In this document: positions 1-7,419 of the stretch, in pieces
How the letters are laid out: the number at the start of each line of letters is the position of its first letter
Numbering within the stretch: the first letter of the stretch is position 1
Assembly: GCA_002395085.1 (NCBI GenBank)
Contig: DGVV01000051.1
Span: 1-27,603, forward strand
Reading direction: 5' to 3'
Source: Ruminococcus sp. UBA4275
Lineage (GTDB): Bacteria; Bacillota; Clostridia; Oscillospirales; Ruminococcaceae
DNA: 27,603 nt
The notes under the pieces: model-generated
Told to the model about the DNA's origin: nothing
The model's input: only the letters and a program-made list of their open reading frames with translations
Database searches by the model: none
Position numbers and translations under genes: made by a program

Positions 1-257
1 GCTTGTATTTGTTAGATTGTCTGCAAATCGCCCAGCGATTTGCCTAGGGACGCCCTCTATCGCAGGGCGTCCCTCTTCCAAAAACGATCCACTGGATCGT
101 TTTTGGAATTCACCCTTGCGGAGCTCCTCCGGTGGGGAATTTCGCGCTCTGCGGAGCGCGGCGAGGGCTCTGCCCTCGACCCGCAAGCTTTTTGAAAAAA
201 GCTTGACCAAAAACTTTATTTGTGGCAGCAATAGGTTTCTCGACAGACTGATGCGAG

Positions 258-360
258 CCCTTTGGAATCCCATTATAAGGAAAGCAATGTAAATGCGTTG
301 AAATTCTCAATTCACAAAATAAGGGATTCTTAAGGGTCAGTGACCCTTAAGCAGGGGTTT
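258..360 (-). repeat. Modular palindromic repeat, left copy
   Basis: On the minus strand this 103-nt unit begins AAACCCCTG, continues with a perfect 11+1+11 palindrome starting CTTAAGGG, then AGAATCCCTT, an AT-rich middle of about 45 nt, and ends TGGGATTCCAAAGGG. A second copy with the same order and almost the same length lies at 27445-27546 on the plus strand. GAATCCC near one end and GGGATTC near the other form an outer inverted repeat, so the unit could fold as a nested structure. Both copies lie downstream of a gene and in the same orientation relative to that gene's transcription. Confidence 0.75.
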
Positions 361-442
361 GGGGACGGAGTCCCCATTATAAATCATCGCGAAGCGATAC
401 ATTAGTACATCGCCCGCGGGGGCTCCCCGCTCCGGCAGAAGC

Positions 443-481
443 AAAAGCCCGAAAGCGATCGCGTGACCGCCTTCGGGCTTT
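443..481 (-). terminator. Terminator of the GH127 gene
   Basis: The arms 444-457 and 468-481 pair almost perfectly around AAAGCCCGAA, and on the minus strand the stem runs into a TTTTGC tract. It lies 16 nt beyond the stop codon of the GH127 gene. Confidence 0.75.
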
Positions 482-496
482 CTTTCTGCCTTGGGA

Positions 497-3400
497 TTAC
501 AGAATCGTGCGCTTGAGCAGCGTAAGGTCAATGGCATTGAGTCTGCCGTTGCCGTCGAGGTCGCCGGCTTTCCAGTTGGTGACATCGCTGCCGGAAAGCA
601 GGAACTTTTGCAGCATCAGGACATCTGCACGGTCAACCTTGCCGTCCATATTGACATCGCCCGCCAGTTCTGCCAGCGGCAGCGGCTCAACATCACCGAA
701 ATAAATCTTGATGTACGTGGTGTTGATTGCCTTGTCGTCAGAGGTGAAATGCAGCGTCAGCTTGCCGCCGCGCACGGTCACTTCGCCGGAGACCGTTCTG
801 GACGTACCGAGATCCTGCTCCGATGCGATAACGGTCTTTTTGCCCGTGCCGTCCTCCGCGGTGAGCGTCGGATGATTCGAGCAGCTCCACGGATCTGCGA
901 AGCCTGCCTCAATGCGGTATGTACCGTCGCGCAGCGTGAAGCCGTAATCGAGATGCCGTGCGATGTTGTTCTCATACTGGTTCTTCGTGTAGCGGAAGGA
1001 TGCCGTCTTATCTCTGCCGTCGGTGGTATTGTACTCATCGCACCATGTATTTGCGGTGTAGAGACCGCGGCTCTTGGATTTGCCGTTGTACTGGTCGGTC
1101 GGGTCGTCGATGACGCCCCACTCTGCACCCGTCACCTTGTCTTCACCGAAAAGCTGCTCCGTCAGGGCATTGTAATAGCCGAATTTGTCGCTGCCGGATG
1201 CAGTCGTGTTGTCATGGTCGCCGCAGTCCACGAAATATGCCAGCTTGCTGTCAATATCGTACAGCGGCTTCACAGAGGTCGTATAAATGAAATCGCAGAC
1301 CTTTGCAGATTCGCCGTCTGTGCCGGCGGAGAACCCGATGCTGATGACGTCATGTTCTGCGTCATTTGCCGTGACGTGCTGCACATTCTCATCCAGCACA
1401 TCCTGCGGGATAATGAGATTGACCTTGTAGGTATCTTCCTTGCCGGAATAATCCAGCTCACCCTGATACAGCACGCGGTTGCCTGCGGTAATGCGGATCG
1501 GCTTGCCGTTATCGGATTTGCGGAAGGTGACCTGAAGCACTGTGAGCGGCGCATCCGGATTGACAGCCATGCGGTACGTGAACGAACCGCCTGCCTTCGC
1601 ATAACGGTAGGTGCTGTCATCGGTGATGCTGACGGTGTTGGTCTCATCCATCGCGTGCAGTTCATCATTCTCATACTGACCGTAGCCCGGCTGAACCGTA
1701 TCCACCACGGCGTATTCTGCACGCGGCAGTTCTTCCTCAATGGCATTGCCGTTCGCGTAGAAGTACCAGTAGATACCGTAGCGCTGCTGATACTGCCGGT
1801 AATGCGGCGTGAAGGTCAGCTTCTGGTCTGCGCCGGTCAGCGTGAATTTCAGCGAATTTGCATCCTTCACGAGGTAATCGTTGATCTTGAACATATAGTT
1901 CTTCAGCGAGCCGCTCTCCGTATTCAGCGTGATCTTCTGATTGCCCACGACCTGATCTGCCGGAATCGCGACGTTCATACCGGTCTGACCCTGCTTCATA
2001 TTGGCAGTACCAAGCTCTGCGCTCAGCACCACAGGACCGTACTTGAAGGCATAGGAATTGGGGTTATCCGGCAGCACATACGCTTTCACAGCCATCGGAA
2101 GCGTCAGTTCAATCACATCGCCGGTGCTGAAGCTGCCCGAAACAACCGTATAGCCGTCAACGGTCTTGTAGCTGTATTTGCTGCCGTTGAGCTTGACAGT
2201 CATATCACCTGCAAGCCAGTCCGGCTGACGGAAGCGGAATTCGAGATCGCCCGAACCGCTCACCGTAAACTTGACGGTTTCACCGTCCGGCACGGAGCTT
2301 TCCTGCGTGACCGTGACATTCTGGTCGTTCCAATTCAGAACCGAACTCTGATAGTAGTTGACATAGAGGACATTGCCGCGGTGCATATACATGGTATCAC
2401 CAAGCTTGGTGAAATTCTCCATGCCGCTGCCCGTGCAGCACCAGAAATTCTTGAACGGCGTCGAATAGACCTTGAAATAGCCGGTTGCCATCGGCTGGAA
2501 GTAGGTCGTCATGCCGGTTTCCGGATTCTGCGAAGAAAGGATCGAATTATAGTACGTATTTTCGTAGAAATCCATGTACTTCACATCGCCGGTGATCTGG
2601 AACAGTGCGCGGCTGAGTTTGAGCATATTGTAGGAATTGCAGGTTTCGCAGTTGCAGTTGGTACGTTCTGCGTCAAGGATGTCATCCTTGCCGAAGTGTT
2701 CCCATTCGCTGTTGCCGCCCGTGATGTAGGTGTGGTGCGTCTTTACCATTTCCCAGAATGCCTCAGCATACTGCAAATACCGCGAAGCATCCACAGTCTG
2801 TCCGCCGATGGTCTTGCCGTCCAGCACCATGTAGCGCTTGAGTGCGCCGAGGAATTTCGGAATGGTGGTGTTCGCATGGCGTCCGTTGAGGACATCCGTG
2901 CCGCCCTTGAGTACCTTTTCATGCAGCGCGGTCTCATCGAAATAATGCGCTGCAATGGCGTGCGTTTCCTTGCCTGTGATTGCATACAGCTCATAGAGGC
3001 AGTCGTTCATGCCGCCGTATTCAATCGCAAGCACCTGATTGTGCGTGGCATCGCTCCATTTGGAGGCACGGTTGTAGCACCAGTCGCCAAGCGCTGAGCC
3101 GACATTCTTTGCATTTTCGTAGCCGGTGTGCAGATAGACATCATTCAGACCGGCAATCAGCTTGTGCATGGTATACCACGGAACCCATGCCTCTGTGATG
3201 ATATTCGACTTGCCGCGTTCGATGTTGTCAAACTGCACTTCGATGTTGTTGCGGTCACGGATCTGCGCCGCCCACAGGAAGCCCGGCTTGCCCTTGGAAT
3301 TGCGCTGACATTCCGCCATGCCGTCCACAAGCGCCTTGATTTTACCCAGGATTTCCTGCTTCTGCGCATCGGAAGCAAGCGGATTGCTGTACGCCTGCGC

Positions 3401-3730
3401 AATCGCCGTCAGGTAGTGGCCGACGGTATGTCCGCCGATGAGGGAATTTTCCCAGCCCTCATAGCGGGAAGCGCCGTAGGTGTTCATGCCTGCGTTATCG
3501 CGGAAACCGGCCAGCAGTCTGTTGTTGTCAAATGACAGCAGATACGCAATCTCTTTTTCAAATGCATTGACGCAGTACGCATCTGTCATCGTGACATCAG
3601 ACAGATCAAAAGCCGCAATACCGGCATCGTTTGCTGCAATCGCCGTGCGCTGCTGCTGCGGCGGCAGGACGAATCCGGCTGTCATCATGACCCCCGACAG
3701 GACAACAGCCCCCATTTTCCTCCATTTCAT
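497..3730 (-). CDS. Secreted GH127-type beta-L-arabinofuranosidase with dockerin
   Basis: The predicted protein (1077 aa) is a secreted glycoside hydrolase of the GH127 (old DUF1680) family, whose characterised members release beta-L-arabinofuranose from plant glycans and glycoproteins. Residues 1-32 form a signal peptide. The catalytic region spans about 40-600: the ETC motif at 362-364 and the CC pair at 431-432 (FWCCTGSGMEN) match the Zn-binding Glu/Cys cluster and Cys nucleophile known from HypBA1, and Glu in NSEWEHFG (about 341-347) is a candidate acid/base. Beta-sandwich modules follow at about 720-1010. The last ~56 residues are a type I dockerin with two Ca-binding repeats (GDVNMDGKVDRADV and GDLDGNGRLNAIDL), which implies attachment to a cohesin scaffold. 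AGGAGGG precedes the ATG. The gene stands alone with its own promoter and terminator. Family and dockerin are firm; the exact substrate is inferred. Confidence 0.92.
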   Translation of the reverse strand: MKWRKMGAVVLSGVMMTAGFVLPPQQQRTAIAANDAGIAAFDLSDVTMTDAYCVNAFEKEIAYLLSFDNNRLLAGFRDNAGMNTYGASRYEGWENSLIGGHTVGHYLTAIAQAYSNPLASDAQKQEILGKIKALVDGMAECQRNSKGKPGFLWAAQIRDRNNIEVQFDNIERGKSNIITEAWVPWYTMHKLIAGLNDVYLHTGYENAKNVGSALGDWCYNRASKWSDATHNQVLAIEYGGMNDCLYELYAITGKETHAIAAHYFDETALHEKVLKGGTDVLNGRHANTTIPKFLGALKRYMVLDGKTIGGQTVDASRYLQYAEAFWEMVKTHHTYITGGNSEWEHFGKDDILDAERTNCNCETCNSYNMLKLSRALFQITGDVKYMDFYENTYYNSILSSQNPETGMTTYFQPMATGYFKVYSTPFKNFWCCTGSGMENFTKLGDTMYMHRGNVLYVNYYQSSVLNWNDQNVTVTQESSVPDGETVKFTVSGSGDLEFRFRQPDWLAGDMTVKLNGSKYSYKTVDGYTVVSGSFSTGDVIELTLPMAVKAYVLPDNPNSYAFKYGPVVLSAELGTANMKQGQTGMNVAIPADQVVGNQKITLNTESGSLKNYMFKINDYLVKDANSLKFTLTGADQKLTFTPHYRQYQQRYGIYWYFYANGNAIEEELPRAEYAVVDTVQPGYGQYENDELHAMDETNTVSITDDSTYRYAKAGGSFTYRMAVNPDAPLTVLQVTFRKSDNGKPIRITAGNRVLYQGELDYSGKEDTYKVNLIIPQDVLDENVQHVTANDAEHDVISIGFSAGTDGESAKVCDFIYTTSVKPLYDIDSKLAYFVDCGDHDNTTASGSDKFGYYNALTEQLFGEDKVTGAEWGVIDDPTDQYNGKSKSRGLYTANTWCDEYNTTDGRDKTASFRYTKNQYENNIARHLDYGFTLRDGTYRIEAGFADPWSCSNHPTLTAEDGTGKKTVIASEQDLGTSRTVSGEVTVRGGKLTLHFTSDDKAINTTYIKIYFGDVEPLPLAELAGDVNMDGKVDRADVLMLQKFLLSGSDVTNWKAGDLDGNGRLNAIDLTLLKRTIL

Positions 3731-3767
3731 GTTTTCACCCTCCTAAAATTTGTCAGATCGCAAAGTT

Positions 3768-3783
3768 TGCACATTTTTGTGCA
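3768..3783. promoter_or_regulatory. Candidate operator, 16-bp palindrome
   Basis: TGCACA-TTTT-TGTGCA is a perfect inverted repeat between the -10 box and the ribosome binding site of the GH127 gene, roughly 8 to 23 nt after the expected transcription start. This is a typical position for a sugar-responsive repressor such as a LacI- or GntR-type protein. The binding protein is unknown, and the same bases could also act as an mRNA hairpin. Confidence 0.45.
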
Positions 3784-3797
3784 TTATTCGCAATTTT

Positions 3798-3827
3798 ATA
3801 TTAGCATAAAGAAGTATGTAGTGTCAA
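3798..3827 (-). promoter_or_regulatory. Promoter of the GH127 gene
   Basis: On the minus strand TTGACA (3827-3822) and TAATAT (3803-3798) are separated by 18 nt, with a TGC extended -10 element just before the -10 box. This leaves a leader of about 60 nt to the start codon. Confidence 0.65.
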
Positions 3828-3955
3828 TGCGAAATCGTACACAAGTTTTGTCCAATCAGGTTAATTTTGTTTAATATTTCAAGTTGTACGTTTGGGATTA
3901 TGCGATCATACATACAACTTTGTGTGCAAAGTATCATTTCCCCCGCCGTTCCCCC

Positions 3956-3984
3956 TTGACATCCCCGCCGCAAGAAAGTATAAT
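3956..3984 (+). promoter_or_regulatory. Consensus sigma-A promoter of the Fe-S operon
   Basis: TTGACA (3956-3961) and TATAAT (3979-3984) are both exact consensus hexamers with the optimal 17-nt spacer. The start codon at 4018 follows a GGGAGG ribosome binding site. Strong vegetative expression is expected unless a repressor acts here. Confidence 0.85.
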
Positions 3985-4017
3985 GAGGGGAGAAATACAG
4001 CATCGGGAGGAATGCAA

Positions 4018-4164
4018 ATGGCTCAAAAAAAACAGCGCATCCTGCGGCTCTGCGGATGTCTCGCGGCGGCAGCCAGCCTGACGGCGGGCATCCTGCGCGG
4101 GGAAGCAGGCATCGTGCTGCGCAAGGCGGTGAAGATATGTCTCGAATGCATCGGGATCGGGTGA
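4018..4164 (+). CDS. Small CXXC protein, CD1871A-like
   Basis: This 48-aa protein has a hydrophobic N-terminal half (about residues 11-26, probably one membrane segment) and ends in KICLECIGIG with a CxxC motif. That short basic-hydrophobic-CLECIGIG layout is how I remember the small clostridial family named after CD1871A, whose function is unknown. The ATG at 4018 has GGGAGG eight bases upstream and a perfect promoter before it; an upstream in-frame ATG at 3892 would lie before that promoter and is rejected. The gene overlaps the start of the next one, a membrane 4Fe-4S protein, which points to translational coupling. The two cysteines could be a redox pair or half of a metal site; this is inference. 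Confidence 0.75.
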   Translation: MAQKKQRILRLCGCLAAAASLTAGILRGEAGIVLRKAVKICLECIGIG

Positions 4165-4982
4165 GGGCGCACAGCCGCCGCCGCATCCTCATTCAGACGG
4201 CGTCTGCACTGCTGCTGAACGGTTACGCGGCGGGATTTCTGCACGGCAAAATCTGGACAGGCCGCAGCAAGGCGATCTGCGTGCCGGTGCTGAACTGCTA
4301 TTCCTGTCCTGCGGCGCTCGGCGCGTGTCCCATCGGGGCGATGCAGGCGGCGGCAGGCAGCGGACGCCTCCCCTTTTACGCAGCAGGCACGCTGGCGCTG
4401 GTCGGGATGCTGCTCGGACGGCTTGCCTGCGGAATGCTGTGTCCGTTCGGATTCATACAGGATCTGCTCTACCGCATCCCCACGAAAAAACTGACCGTTC
4501 CGCGCAGAGCCGACCGCATTTTGCGGTATGTGAAATACGCGATTCTGCTGATTTTCGTGCTGCTCCTGCCAATGCTCATCACGGATGCGCTCGGCAGCGG
4601 CGCGCCGTGGTTCTGCAAATACATCTGCCCCGCCGGCACACTGGAGGGCGGCATCCCGCTGCTGCTGCTGAATCCCGCGCTGCGCGAACAGGCGGGATGG
4701 CTTTTCGGCTGGAAAATGCTCCTGCTGCTGCTGACCGTCATCGGGGCGGTTTACATCAGCCGCTTTTTCTGCCGGTATCTGTGTCCGCTGGGGGCATTTT
4801 ATGCCCTGTTCAACCGTCTCTCGGTGTATCAGATGACGCTCGACCGCGCCTGCTGCACCGGCTGCGCCAAATGTGAGCGCATCTGCCCGATGCAGGTGGA
4901 GGTTCGGAAATCGCTTTGCAGCGGCGAATGCATCCGCTGCGGGAAATGCAAGGCATCCTGTCCGGAGCAGGCGATCAAATGA
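4137..4982 (+). CDS. Polytopic membrane 4Fe-4S protein (NapH-like)
   Basis: This 281-aa integral membrane protein carries several cysteine clusters: CYSCPAALGACP near residue 55, CGMLCPFG and CRYLCPLG (the paired motifs of the Fer4_5/NapH type), and two C-terminal ferredoxin motifs, CTGCAKCERICP and CIRCGKCKASCP, for two [4Fe-4S] clusters. Hydrophobic stretches between them give about four or five membrane helices. NapH-like proteins pass electrons from the membrane to a partner reductase. No reductase gene lies nearby, so the acceptor is unknown. The ATG at 4137 overlaps the end of the small CXXC gene by 28 nt, with AAGGCGG upstream; the ATG at 4146 is an alternative start. The close pairing suggests that the two products work together. 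Confidence 0.8.
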   Translation: MSRMHRDRVRAHSRRRILIQTASALLLNGYAAGFLHGKIWTGRSKAICVPVLNCYSCPAALGACPIGAMQAAAGSGRLPFYAAGTLALVGMLLGRLACGMLCPFGFIQDLLYRIPTKKLTVPRRADRILRYVKYAILLIFVLLLPMLITDALGSGAPWFCKYICPAGTLEGGIPLLLLNPALREQAGWLFGWKMLLLLLTVIGAVYISRFFCRYLCPLGAFYALFNRLSVYQMTLDRACCTGCAKCERICPMQVEVRKSLCSGECIRCGKCKASCPEQAIK

Positions 4983-4995
4983 AAGGAGCGCATCT

Positions 4996-5439
4996 GTGTC
5001 TGAATTGGTGCTGAACCGCAAAGTCCGTCTCGCGGGCATATTCCCGCTGCAAATTCTTTCACTGGCATCTGATTTTTCCTATGCCGATGTCACCGGCTGT
5101 GCGGAGATGATCGGCTGGAAGATCGTGCTGTTCCGCAAAGATCCCGCCGCAGACTGGGATGCGCTGCGTCTCAGTGAGCTGGATTCTCCGGAAGAAACCG
5201 CACTGGGAGATCATCTGCTTGCTGCGGCAGGATTCCCGCTGCGACTGGGATGCAGCCTGCATCAGATCCGGCAGATCTTCGGTGCGGAGGATGCGCAGGA
5301 GGATTTTCCGGAGGGCTGCATCCGCTGCTGTTATCGGCGGGGCGCGCATCTCCGGCTCACCTTCGATCTGTCGGGCGGGCGGATGACCGGTCTGGAGATC
5401 CTCTGTTCTCCGGAGATCATCGCCGCCGCAGATGCATAA
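4996..5439 (+). CDS. Unrecognised 147-aa protein
   Basis: A GTG start at 4996 is chosen because GAAAGGAG sits at 4981-4988, seven bases upstream and directly after the stop of the 4Fe-4S gene. A longer reading from 4873 would overlap that gene deeply. The protein has no signal peptide or clear membrane segment. It contains a central LGCSLHQIRQIFGAED segment and a cluster ending GCIRCCYRRG, followed by alternating beta-type sequence. I do not recognise the family. It is probably co-transcribed with the two Fe-S genes, so a link to them is possible but unproven. A small hairpin at 5445-5461 follows the stop codon. Confidence 0.65.
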   Translation: MSELVLNRKVRLAGIFPLQILSLASDFSYADVTGCAEMIGWKIVLFRKDPAADWDALRLSELDSPEETALGDHLLAAAGFPLRLGCSLHQIRQIFGAEDAQEDFPEGCIRCCYRRGAHLRLTFDLSGGRMTGLEILCSPEIIAAADA

Positions 5440-5444
5440 ACCGG

Positions 5445-5461
5445 CTCTACGGGCGGTAGAG
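5445..5461 (+). other. Hairpin after the Fe-S operon
   Basis: CTCTAC-GGGCG-GTAGAG is a perfect 6-bp hairpin five bases after the stop codon. No T-tract follows, so it may protect or shape the transcript end rather than act as a simple terminator. Confidence 0.4.
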
Positions 5462-5507
5462 TGTGTGCTGAAAACAGCGTATCTGCGTCATATCAACCAA
5501 CAGTTCG

Positions 5508-5536
5508 TGGACAGGAGCGGTACACTGCGGTATACT
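5508..5536 (+). promoter_or_regulatory. Promoter of the XRE regulator gene
   Basis: TGGACA (5508-5513) and TATACT (5531-5536) with a 17-nt spacer lie 25 nt before the ATG at 5561, which has AAGGGAGG upstream. Confidence 0.6.
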
Positions 5537-5560
5537 GGATGCAGAAGGGAGGAAACGCAC

Positions 5561-6196
5561 ATGAATCAGGAAAAGACCGGCAGATTCATCGCTGCCTGCC
5601 GCAAGGAAGCTGGCTTCACGCAGGCGGCGCTTGCGGAAAAACTCGGCATCTCAGACAGGGCAGTCTCCAAATGGGAAACCGGAAAAAGTATGCCGGATGT
5701 TTCGATCATGCAGGAGCTTTGTGCGCTGCTGCATATCAATGTCAATGAACTCCTGCTTGGCGAGCGCATCTCCGCAGATGACTACCGCCGGATTGCGGAG
5801 CAGAATCTCACAGCGCTGCGGCAGAAGGAGGAGCAGCTCAGCAAACGGCTGCTTTCCGCCGGACAGATGATCGTCCTGCTGACGGTTGTATCCTCGCTGC
5901 TGCTGCTGACCGCCGGCGTTCTGCTCGCGGCAGAGTACGCAGTCTGGGGGGTGATCCTCTGCACGGCGGCATCGCTGATCGTTCCCGCGGGCATCTTCTA
6001 TGCAGTAACACTGGAACACGATGCGGGTTATTATGAATGCCCGCACTGCGGCAGACGTTATGTGCCGCCGATGAACGCCGTGATCTGGTCGCTGCATTTC
6101 GGCACGGCAAGGCTGCTGAAATGCCCGTACTGTCAGCAGAGAGGGTATCACAGGAAGGTGCTGACGCAGGCGGATTCTGCGCATCCGCAGCCATGA
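5561..6196 (+). CDS. XRE-family regulator with membrane helices and zinc ribbon
   Basis: The 211-aa protein starts with a helix-turn-helix of the XRE/Cro type (residues 7-60; TQAALAEKLGISDRAVSKWE is very close to the family pattern). Two hydrophobic helices follow at about 103-123 and 127-148. The C-terminal part has CPHC (160-163) and CPYC (188-191), the ligand layout of a zinc ribbon. The DNA-binding domain would therefore be held at the membrane on the cytoplasmic side, with the zinc ribbon also predicted to be cytoplasmic. Its targets are unknown; self-regulation or control of the preceding Fe-S operon is possible. The ATG at 5561 is chosen for its ribosome binding site and promoter; earlier in-frame starts lie upstream of both. 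Confidence 0.85.
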   Translation: MNQEKTGRFIAACRKEAGFTQAALAEKLGISDRAVSKWETGKSMPDVSIMQELCALLHINVNELLLGERISADDYRRIAEQNLTALRQKEEQLSKRLLSAGQMIVLLTVVSSLLLLTAGVLLAAEYAVWGVILCTAASLIVPAGIFYAVTLEHDAGYYECPHCGRRYVPPMNAVIWSLHFGTARLLKCPYCQQRGYHRKVLTQADSAHPQP

Positions 6197-6202
6197 AACC
6201 GG

Positions 6203-6257
6203 CAAAAAGAATCCCGCAGAGAAGCGCGTCCGGATCGCCTTCTCTGCGGGTGTTTTT
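6203..6257. terminator. Bidirectional terminator
   Basis: A perfect 12-bp stem (6213-6224 with 6239-6250, arm CCCGCAGAGAAG) is followed by TGTTTTT on the plus strand and by ATTCTTTTT on the minus strand. It separates the convergent XRE regulator and C1q-like genes and can serve both. Confidence 0.85.
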
Positions 6258-6269
6258 ATTGCTTCTGCA

Positions 6270-6827
6270 TCAGCCGCCGATCTCCGTGACCGTCAGTGCG
6301 GCAGAGAATGCGGCGGGCGCAGTACCGGCGGCGGGGATGTTGACCGCAGCGCCGGAGAGATTCACCAGCACCCACGATGTCCCTGCGGGAAGCTGTGCAA
6401 CGGTCGTGCCGCTGACCAGTGCAGCACCGGCTGCCGGGACGCCCGATGCACCGGAAACCGCAAGCACTGTCTGACCGTCCAGCGATTGCAGGGCAATGAC
6501 CGCATCGGCGGCATCTCCGGCGGCACTCTGCACCAGAACCTGCCATGCGATCAGGTAAACGCCCGCCTCATTCACCGTAAATGCGTGATTTGCGGTATCG
6601 TAGGCAAGCCCGTTCCCGATGGTGCGCACCGTGCCGTTCAGCGGAAGAACCGCGCCGTCTGCAACGGCAGTCAGCGCCGTACTGACACGGATATTCAGCG
6701 CATCCGGCTCTGTGACCGGAAGCGGCGGTGTCGGCTGGGGCGGAAACGGCGCCGGATTCTGCGGACAGGCAGGATACCCGCAGCAGCCGCCTCTGCCGAG
6801 ACTGGCATCAATCATCATATCGCTCAC
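6270..6827 (-). CDS. BclA/C1q-like jelly-roll protein
   Basis: The 185-aa protein has a short Cys/Pro-rich head (GRGGCCGYPACPQ, then PAPFPPQPTPPLPVTEP to about residue 40) and then a hydrophobic, Ala/Gly/Val-rich domain containing FTVNEAGVYLIAWQV. This pattern is typical of the C-terminal TNF/C1q-like trimer domain of BclA-type spore surface proteins. There are no Gly-X-Y collagen repeats and no signal peptide. The start is GTG at 6827 with AAAGGAA just upstream; codon 4 (ATG) is an alternative. A spore-coat or exosporium role is inferred from resemblance only. The gene follows the coiled-coil gene on the same strand, with two small hairpins between them (6845-6858, 6861-6875). Confidence 0.6.
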   Translation of the reverse strand: MSDMMIDASLGRGGCCGYPACPQNPAPFPPQPTPPLPVTEPDALNIRVSTALTAVADGAVLPLNGTVRTIGNGLAYDTANHAFTVNEAGVYLIAWQVLVQSAAGDAADAVIALQSLDGQTVLAVSGASGVPAAGAALVSGTTVAQLPAGTSWVLVNLSGAAVNIPAAGTAPAAFSAALTVTEIGG

Positions 6828-6844
6828 TCATTTCCTTTGGATTC

Positions 6845-6875
6845 CAGACATTCGTCTGTACTGCATGATATGCAG
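6845..6875. other. Paired small hairpins between two minus-strand genes
   Basis: CAGAC-ATTC-GTCTG (6845-6858) and CTGCAT-GAT-ATGCAG (6861-6875) are adjacent perfect hairpins in the spacer between the coiled-coil and C1q-like genes. No T-tract follows on the minus strand, so transcript processing or attenuation is more likely than simple termination. Confidence 0.35.
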
Positions 6876-6896
6876 CCCGCAGGAAATCGGTGCATC

Positions 6897-7385
6897 TTAC
6901 CACATGGGGTCGTTCGCCGGCTTGACCGGAATATCCGGCTCTGCCTCCTCCGATACGTATTCCGAACCGGTCATATCAAAGAAGAATCGCATCATTTTCT
7001 TGTTCATTGCGTGTACGCGGGTGCGCGTTTCCGAAGAAAGCACGTTCATATCCTCATAAAGCTGGTCGATGTCCGAGGAAAGTTCCTTGATTTTGGCAGC
7101 GGCGCTGTCGCGGCTGTCCTCCAGTTCATCGGCGGTTTCATCAAGTTGTGCAGTCCGTTCCGTGAGGGCATCCAGATGCCGCTGCATCGTGCGCACATCC
7201 CCGAACATATTTTTCTGCGCATCACAGATTGCATGGTGCGTATCCTGCATAGATTCGATCAGCCGCATTGCCTGCGTCAGTTTTTCTTCGGTACTGCGAA
7301 GCTGCGCAGTGAGTTTGCCGGTGATTTTATCCAGCTCCTCCACCTGATTTTCCAGTTCAGAGAGCCGGAGCGTAAGTTCGTCCAT
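6897..7385 (-). CDS. Coiled-coil protein, unknown function
   Basis: The 162-aa protein is almost entirely heptad-type sequence up to about residue 130 (MDELTLRLSELENQVEELDKI and onward), rich in Glu, Leu, Gln and Lys, with no signal peptide or membrane helix. The tail after KKMMRFFFDMTGSEY is acidic and Pro-containing and ends NDPMW. It should form a long cytoplasmic dimer or trimer; I cannot assign a function. The ATG at 7385 is preceded by AGGAGG, and a good promoter lies 35 nt upstream. Longer readings to 7517 cross that promoter and the groESL terminator and are rejected. Confidence 0.7.
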   Translation of the reverse strand: MDELTLRLSELENQVEELDKITGKLTAQLRSTEEKLTQAMRLIESMQDTHHAICDAQKNMFGDVRTMQRHLDALTERTAQLDETADELEDSRDSAAAKIKELSSDIDQLYEDMNVLSSETRTRVHAMNKKMMRFFFDMTGSEYVSEEAEPDIPVKPANDPMW

Positions 7386-7419
7386 AATCTGCGCCTCCTG
7401 TTCATGCTGATGTGTTTCT

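Larger units (their letters stand above)
1..490. repeat. Hairpin-dense non-coding region
   Basis: No convincing gene lies here; the short open frames are broken up by palindromes and lack good ribosome binding sites. The sequence is a nearly continuous row of perfect inverted repeats, each with its own arm sequence: 23-43, 46-74, 76-108 (16-bp arms around one base), 119-131, 143-160, 162-178, 184-205, 329-351 (11+1+11), 361-375, 386-398 and 416-430, followed by the terminator of the GH127 gene at 444-481. Most loops are 1 to 7 nt. Read on the minus strand this is the region downstream of the GH127 gene. It resembles multi-hairpin intergenic repeat clusters (REP/BIME-like). That comparison is inference; the hairpins themselves are read directly. 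Confidence 0.8.

Noticed and set aside
17..310. Small open frames in the left hairpin region
   Set aside because: The frames run through successive palindromes, have no ribosome binding site and show no protein-like composition.
23..375. CRISPR array
   Set aside because: The palindromes differ from each other and are not separated by spacers of equal size; no cas gene is present.
491..3097. 868-codon open frame opposite the GH127 gene
   Set aside because: It is a shadow of codon bias in a GC-rich gene. The GH127 frame has a signal peptide, catalytic motifs, a dockerin and a ribosome site; the opposite frame has none of these.
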